Positions 58,275 to 64,000 of a DNA stretch of 64,000 nucleotides are shown here, one piece after another. The DNA comes from Platycnemis pennipes (Eukaryota; Arthropoda; Insecta; Odonata; Platycnemididae): assembly GCA_933228895.1 (NCBI GenBank), contig OW121854.1, positions 51,750,609 to 51,814,608 of the forward strand. The letters are read 5' to 3'. The translations under genes were made by a program, and so were the position numbers. The notes below the pieces were generated by a model. The model was not told where the DNA came from. It did not search any database and saw nothing but the letters and a program-made list of their open reading frames with translations. Every line of letters starts with the position of its first letter. Within the stretch, counting starts at the first letter, position 1.

Positions 58275-59767
58275 TAGGGTTGCCAAATCCTGAAGACCTG
58301 ATTTCGGTAGTGATACGTTCATTGACTAACAAATTCCATTTCATCCAGGGAGATATCTAGCTAGCGTCTAGCTGCCGTTCCAAAATGAACATTTTTCATC
58401 AATGAGCATGATTCATTTTGATAAAAACAATTTTGAATGCTTTTAACGAACCATGCTCTCGACTGCAATATTGAATTCACACCCGATGCCATAACGCCAT
58501 GCAATGCGTGGAGTCGGCAATCCAGAACTTGTGGGGTCAAATCTGACCTAGGGCATGCGTGTTATGCCTGTCTTCGGATTATGATCTAAGTTTAGAAGAC
58601 GTGATATAAACCTTACCTTTTGGAGTACCTTAAAACCCAAGTCTAAGTCACTGCTAGCATTCAAATAACGCATCCAGTCACAAAATGGTAGGACACAATA
58701 ATTCTATTTATGTACTTATTTTGTTTTAAATCATTAAACACTTATTTTGAAAAGATAAATAAGTTTTTATGGACAAATCAAATAGATGAAACCAGAAAAA
58801 ATAGCATGTAAGATGTTAAGCTCACAGGAAAGTAGAAAAACACAAGTTACATGGGCGAAAGAAAGGTAAATGGGGATCTTAAAAAGAGTGGGATCAGAGA
58901 GGTGGGATAAGTTGACAGATGGGTATTTAGAATGAAAATTACAGCTATGAAGGATTTGGAATAAGAGAAAGTGAGATCTAAAAGAGTATTTTGTGAAGAG
59001 ACAGGAAAAAGTGAGCAAGCGAATGAAGGGGCACTGTAGGGAGGGAATAGACCGGGAAAGGAAGACAATAAATAGAGTAGTGTTTACGTAGCCCATCGAT
59101 GACTAAAACAATAAATAAATGAAACATATGTTACATTAATTGTACTTTTTATAGATCTATTCAAACATGATGCGTTTCGTTGCATTCATATTACCATAAG
59201 GCTATAAAAGAGTTTAACTTGGAAGAAATCTAGCTATTCAGACTATATATATATCTATATATCAGACTAACATACAGATTTCTATATGTTAGTCTAAGTC
59301 TATGTATATATGTATACTAGTTTGTAATAGAGAGCCCCAAGGTGAGGGGGTGCTTAAGGGTCAAATATGACTGTGAATATCATCCTCTCATGTTTGACAT
59401 TTAATCCCGTTAACGTTAAATAACGCTGGTGAGAGGATTATATACATGCTACGATATAATTATGGATTTATTTCAAGGAAAACTGTTTTATAACCTGACT
59501 ATAATACGATAAGACATCGTAACATGTCTTGCTTAAATAAATTTGTAAAATAGTGCAAATTGCCTAAGGTCTGTTCCAGGAATATCGAAATTCAATTATT
59601 GGAAGAGTTAAAGGTATATGGAAATTTTTATTATACACCCCAGTTTTTTATGGTACTGAGTGAAAGTAAAAGGACAACGCCAGAGTCTCGGAGACGGGAG
59701 ATTTAAAAATATTTAGTTCCCTAATCCTGGAGACTCCAATGGAAACTGGGGAGAGTTGGCAACCCTA
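58275..59767. mobile_element. hAT-like non-autonomous transposon, 1,493 bp
   Basis: Ends are TAGGGTTGCCAA and, at the right, TTGGCAACCCTA: a perfect 12-bp terminal inverted repeat. Flanks CCTCCCGT (58,267-58,274) and TCTCCCGT (59,768-59,775) form an 8-bp target duplication with one mismatch. TAGGGTTGCC ends and 8-bp duplication fit hAT. No transposase motif was found inside; the 109-codon minus frame at 58,767-59,096 is hydrophobic and unrecognised. The interior is AT-rich while both flanks are C-rich, as for an insertion into a C-rich block. Confidence 0.82.
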
Positions 59768-59869
59768 TCTCCCGTCCACACCCCCTTGCGTCCTTTCCAC
59801 TTCAACATTCCGTCCCGAGACGCGTGACCCACTTAGTTACACTGCGCTGTTACAAAATTGTTAAACCCA

Positions 59870-60070
59870 TAAAGAGTTCGAGCGGAACGCTCAACGTGGA
59901 AGAGAAGAGTGGAGGAGGTATGGGTATGGGTGTGAGGGGTTGCGGGGGTGGTCCGTGAAGGAGAGCACTAGGGGGGGGAGGGTGGTTTGTAATGGGGTGG
60001 AGTCTTAATGGCAAAGGGGGGGGGTGGTCAGCGGAGGGGTGAAGGACGACCCGCGGTAGCGTTGACAAAG
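59870..60070 (+). other. G-run-rich stretch
   Basis: Multiple runs of 4-9 G (GGGGGGGGAGGG at about 59,971, GGGGGGGGG at about 60,017) could form quadruplexes on the plus strand. The minus-strand 81-codon frame is Pro-rich by composition. Confidence 0.5.
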
Positions 60071-60199
60071 GAGCGAAGCCCTCGCCTGTGTGCAAAAGTG
60101 TGCGATCATCAAAGTGCTCATGTCGTCACCATGGCTACGGATACGGAGTCACGAGAGCAAAGAAATTAGCGGATGAATGGGGTATGATTATAAAAATAA

Positions 60200-62400
60200 A
60201 ACTAGGGGGGGAGAGAGGGAAGTTGGGAGATGCCCCAATGGCATAATTCTTGTGGTTTAAATGAACTCGTTCTGAGGACATGAAGAATATCTTTGACGTT
60301 TTGACCTTCTCGGATGCGCATCAAGAGATTCATACCGCTCTGTTAATTTTTGCTTAGAAAGGAAGAACTTAAATTTATCATTTATTAATTACCTAGGGCG
60401 ATAGTGAAAATTTTAACTTTCATTTGAGTATTTTAACAAATTTATCTCAACCTTTTTTTTTTAAATTGGTAAGCAAAATGCCCAGTACACACTTACAAAA
60501 TGATTATGGGGCACCATGATTTGTAGCAGTGAGGTTATTGAGTCCTGGTTAGTATATAATAGAAAAAGCACAGGAAGACAATTTTGAAAATAAAGGTAAA
60601 TTACCAATTTACCTTACAGAAATTACCAATAATACATGTGTGTTTTCGCAGTAATTTCATTTTAATTTGTAGTCATTGTGCCAAGTGCGTCATTGGCTTA
60701 TGGCGGCAGATCATATATTCTGGAGACGCTAATTGGCCTGGATAATATGTGCCAGCAGTATGATCTTTCACTTTGATAGAATCATCAATGTTATAGATGG
60801 ACTTTTAAATTTGACGAGTAGTTATTAAACTGCCACCGGGATCTTAAAAGCTGGTTAGTTCTCTGTTGTTGTATTCAGAGAAATAAATTTTAATTCATGA
60901 TGATTTTAATATCTCGTGCTTCTCGATCAATTTTCGTTGACTATGTGCAGGCTAAAACTGGACGTGCGAGGATAAGTATTTATGACAGCGGGCATATTTA
61001 TTGTCATCAGTGACCCCCATGAGCTAAAGTTATAATGAGTTTTGATCATGCCTATTTTCCGGCTTGAGTTCATGACCGCAACTCATTGGTAGCCCTTCCA
61101 TAATAACCTGAGCTCAATAAAACACTTGAAGTTTTATCAGCTTCTATCTCTTGTACCTGGGATATACACATCTTTAAACCTCTGTCATAGTGCCACTTCA
61201 ACATTTTAATAGTATCTCATATATAAAGTAGGTAACTCACTCCGTCTCGTCCATATAGCATCATCAATGCCAGCCAACCCTGTGTTTACCGGCTTGAGTT
61301 CCACTTAAGTTTTGAGTGCAAAACCAGTATGAATACTTTCCTATTGTCATAATAAATTTTGATGCCGAATGTTATCACAATAGATTTCCATTAATGATCA
61401 ATTATGAAGGCATTTTTAGCATAATAATTAAAATTACTCGTAAATCAAGTTCACAAAATTATCTAGCGCTGAAAAGCGTAGGCGGTTAAAAGCATTTCAG
61501 CCAAAGGTTAATCCGAGGCATTCAAGGCATTGCACGCCGTTGCAGAGTTTGTGACCTGAGTAGCATACGCCATCGCTTAATTGAGTGATTAACCACGTAG
61601 CTATCACATCCTATTATCAAGGGCTATTGGGCACAGTTTGTGAATAGCCAAACTTCACGCCCTCTCTAGGTGCTTTTCAGTCGACTTCATTTCACTGGCA
61701 GGTTTTTTGCCTGAATGAGAGTTTCACACTGATAGAATAATGAGATAACAATTTTTAATATATTGAGTACATGAATTATGCTGGTGCAAAATTTGAAGGA
61801 ATGCATAAAAAGTGCTTTAAGTTTTTGAAGAAAAGTTTCTTCTGAGAAGAATAGAAAAAAACAAAAATGATATCTTAATGTATATTATAGATTTTCGAAA
61901 ATAAAAAAAAAACTAATTGCATTTCATTTTGAGGTAGGCATATGCATTTTTATTAACGAAATTGAGATATCAGTAGTGCATATTGCGATATTTAGGAAAT
62001 GAAATATGTGACGGTAATTTGGAATCTGAGGTACAGAGGTGTTTTGTTATAAGATATTCAATGTTGCCATGCTATATTATATTTGTAGTATTCCATGCAT
62101 TATGGTAAGTTATTGTGAATAATTTCTGATGTCATCAGATTTTAGTGAACGCTTATTCGCCTAACCCATTTCCTCTTTAGCTCGGCACTCATCTTGCCTC
62201 CCTACGCGTTGCCCACATGAAATTATCTTCCATCTCTACCTTTTTTCCCCAGGGGTACGCTATTACGACCTTTTGTAAACCTTCACCTTTAATTTTTCCC
62301 ATCCAAATGCTCCCTTCCCTTTTCTGTCAGATACTTTCTCTCCAACTATGCCCAGCTCCTAGTATCTTATCCATTCTCCCCACACCCAGATCACTGTCGC
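60200..62400. other. Unassigned AT-rich sequence
   Basis: Nothing recognised. Confidence 0.45.
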
Positions 62401-62403
62401 CAA

Positions 62404-62939
62404 CAATGGGGTCGTTTACCATATTTTTTGTAGCCGAATCTGATAGAGTTTGTAAAATGAAAAGGCCCGTATTTTTCCGTTTTTTGATCCGTCAATTGTT
62501 TCTCGAGTTATAAGCGGTGAAAAACTGATGTTTTAAACCCATTCGGAAAAGTGGGCGTGGTGCAACCTCTGCCACATTCGACTTCGTCCAATCGCAACTG
62601 AGACCGCGAAGCTACTTCGCCTTATCGCAATGGGGGAGACACAGCTGACTCTGCCAATGGAAGCTTTTGCGACTGGATCTGTACGAGCAGACCTTCCGAG
62701 AACGCCCCTCCACTCCCTTCCCTTCCCCTAAAAGCAGTCAAGGACGGGAGGAAATTGACGTCAATGGTATCAAAGCTGCTTTCTCGGTGGGCGTCATCTT
62801 TTGCTTATTTTAATTTTTGATTTATGAGTGAATGTCTAGGTTAACAAGATTCTTTTTTTTACAAAAATTCTTTTTTTGTTTCATCTAACGATTTCGTGTG
62901 CCAAATTGCGATTTCGGTTCCGAGTAAACGCCCTCATTG
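62404..62939. mobile_element. Non-autonomous TIR element, copy 2
   Basis: 536 bp. Left end CAATGGGGTCGTTTAC; right end, reversed, CAATGAGGGCGTTTAC. Homologous along its length to 33,982-34,531 in the same orientation. The left end here preserves the CGTTTAC part that copy 1 has lost. No coding capacity. The plus-strand frame at 62,217-62,513 crosses its left border and is not a gene. Confidence 0.85.
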
Positions 62940-62943
62940 TATA

Positions 62944-63055
62944 TCACCAGCAAGATATTCCGCAGAGAAAAAAATCATTCGCCTTGACCGGGACTCAAAC
63001 CCGGAACCCCTAATTTCCGGCAAGGTGCTCTACCAGTTGAGCTACCAAGACGTCC
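62944..63055 (-). repeat. tRNA-derived SINE, family 1, near-complete cloverleaf
   Basis: On the minus strand, from about 63,050: acceptor GTCTTGG pairs with TCAAGGC (7 of 7, two wobbles); D arm GCTC-AACTGGTA-GAGC; anticodon arm CCTTG/TTAGG is imperfect (one mismatch, one wobble) with loop CCGGAAA; T arm CCGGG-TTTGAGT-CCCGG is perfect. Position 33 is C instead of T and a T run follows. The sequence past the tRNA part matches the SINE body in the 2.6-kb foldback, so it is a SINE head rather than a tRNA gene. Confidence 0.75.
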
Positions 63056-63208
63056 TCCTCCTCAGTGGAAATTCTAGAGGCTTTAACGGGACAAGGTGCT
63101 ACCGGACTGCTGGTCATATTATGCCACTAAGCAGCCGAAGTCGTGCGCATGACGTCACCGTCCACGAGGTTGAAGCCGAAATTTAGACACTAAGGTGCTT
63201 GCTTATAA

Positions 63209-63357
63209 AAAATTCAAAGCTCGCGAGCCACGAAAACTTAAGCGGAGAAACCCGCTGAACTGCACGATAGCAAGATATTACACTTATATTGCTATCGTGA
63301 AATTCAGCGGGTTACTCAGCTAAAGTTTACGCAGCTAGATCGCGAGCTGTGAATTTG
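63209..63357. repeat. Inverted pair of family 1 SINE tails
   Basis: AAATTCAAAGCTCGCGAGCC ... GCACGATAGCAAGATAT faces ATATTGCTATCGTG ... GATCGCGAGCTGTGAATTT. Arms are about 70 bases and imperfect. The same tail flanks the 2.6-kb foldback. Confidence 0.8.
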
Positions 63358-63369
63358 TATATAATCATT

Positions 63370-64000
63370 TTTTCCCAATGACATTTTTCGCCACCGTTCA
63401 GCATTAGACTTCAGATGAAGTTGCTTACTTACCTTTTCTTAGCATATTTGCTTCGGCTACCTGCCATTATTTGTCTCCTCATTTGAAAACACTCTTTTTT
63501 CTGTCTATGCAAGTCTACATATTATTAATTAAATAGTTTGCCTACGTGTAAAGTGCTACGGAATGACTCACTCGGAATGCTCAACTAATTTCCGAGTCTG
63601 CCCTCCTCCTTTAATTTTTATCTTTGATTTCATATTCATAGAGAGTTAAATCTCTTTAAATTTATCATGGTACATATTTTAAATAATGAAAATGAATATG
63701 ATACGTGTCTAGCAGATATTTTAACCTTTTGGTCGATTAGCTGAGTAAATCTTGGTTACAAGCGTGTCCAACCGACTTTATCTACCCTATTCTTACTCCT
63801 AATTAGACCTAACTATGCCCCAAACTTAAATTAATTTTCAGACCAAGTGGGGAAGAAGAGTGGTGGTAATGAGTTGTCTTTTATTCACCACCTCATGACC
63901 TCCTTTATGCCTTCTTGGGTTTTCACGTTGACATTTTAGCCTTGATGTTTGTAACATGTATAAGTTTCGGGTGAGTCATCTTTCATTGTAACATTCTCCA
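63370..64000. other. Unassigned
   Basis: No recognised feature to the end of the window. Confidence 0.45.

Noticed and set aside
1..64000. CRISPR array, bacterial operons or phage genes
   Set aside because: No regularly spaced repeats, no ribosome-binding-site-led gene strings, and the content is that of an animal nuclear genome.

Overview
The window looks like non-coding DNA from an animal nuclear genome, most likely an arthropod and probably an insect. It is AT-rich, with no bacterial-style gene packing, no operons and no convincing host exon. It is dense in decayed transposable elements of types common in insects: RTE-like and CR1/L2-like LINEs, hAT and piggyBac transposons, Penelope-like elements (PLEs) with a GIY-YIG domain, and tRNA-derived SINEs. 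I cannot name the species. Almost every open reading frame is short and either unrecognisable or a frame shadow of a transposon relic.

Layout. 0-5 kb: AT-rich, a pyrimidine/CpG-rich block at 1.7-2.4 kb, and a perfect foldback at 2.64-2.71 kb made from a tRNA-SINE. 5.1-6.9 kb: two 3' fragments of one LINE family. 7-10 kb: mostly unassigned. 10.4-14.2 kb: SINE copies, a retroelement gag zinc-knuckle fragment, and a 926-bp hAT element (12,496-13,421) with an 8-bp target duplication, sitting in the first unit of a tandem duplication whose second unit keeps the empty site. 15.8-18.4 kb: a 5'-truncated RTE-like LINE on the minus strand with altered catalytic motifs. 21-23 kb: LINE tail, hairpins, a 31-bp perfect-arm foldback. 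26.7-27.1 kb: a hammerhead-ribozyme-like motif and a SINE. 29.2-31.4 kb: a LINE fragment abutting a piggyBac transposase pseudogene, followed by a two-unit tandem repeat. 33.4-35.6 kb: direct repeats flanking one copy of a 0.5-kb terminal-inverted-repeat element; its second copy is at 62.4-62.9 kb. 43.1-44.1 kb: two PLE tails in inverted orientation. 45-46.1 kb: a strand-asymmetric purine-rich block. 46.5-47.9 kb: two SINEs. 49.2-49.4 kb: a near-perfect inverted repeat with one hammerhead-like motif in each arm. 54 kb: a third PLE tail. 58.3-59.8 kb: a second hAT-like element. 62.9-63.4 kb: a tRNA-SINE with a nearly complete cloverleaf and inverted SINE tails.

The most interesting signal is a dispersed set of hammerhead-like cores (CTGANGA, short stem II, GAAAC, minimal stem III). 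Two lie in PLE tails downstream of GIY-YIG coding remnants. Three lie in loci without recognisable coding sequence: the inverted pair at 49.2 kb and a single motif at 26.8 kb. Hammerhead motifs are known from PLEs. The inverted pair and the stand-alone copy could be PLE derivatives or small non-autonomous ribozyme-bearing elements.
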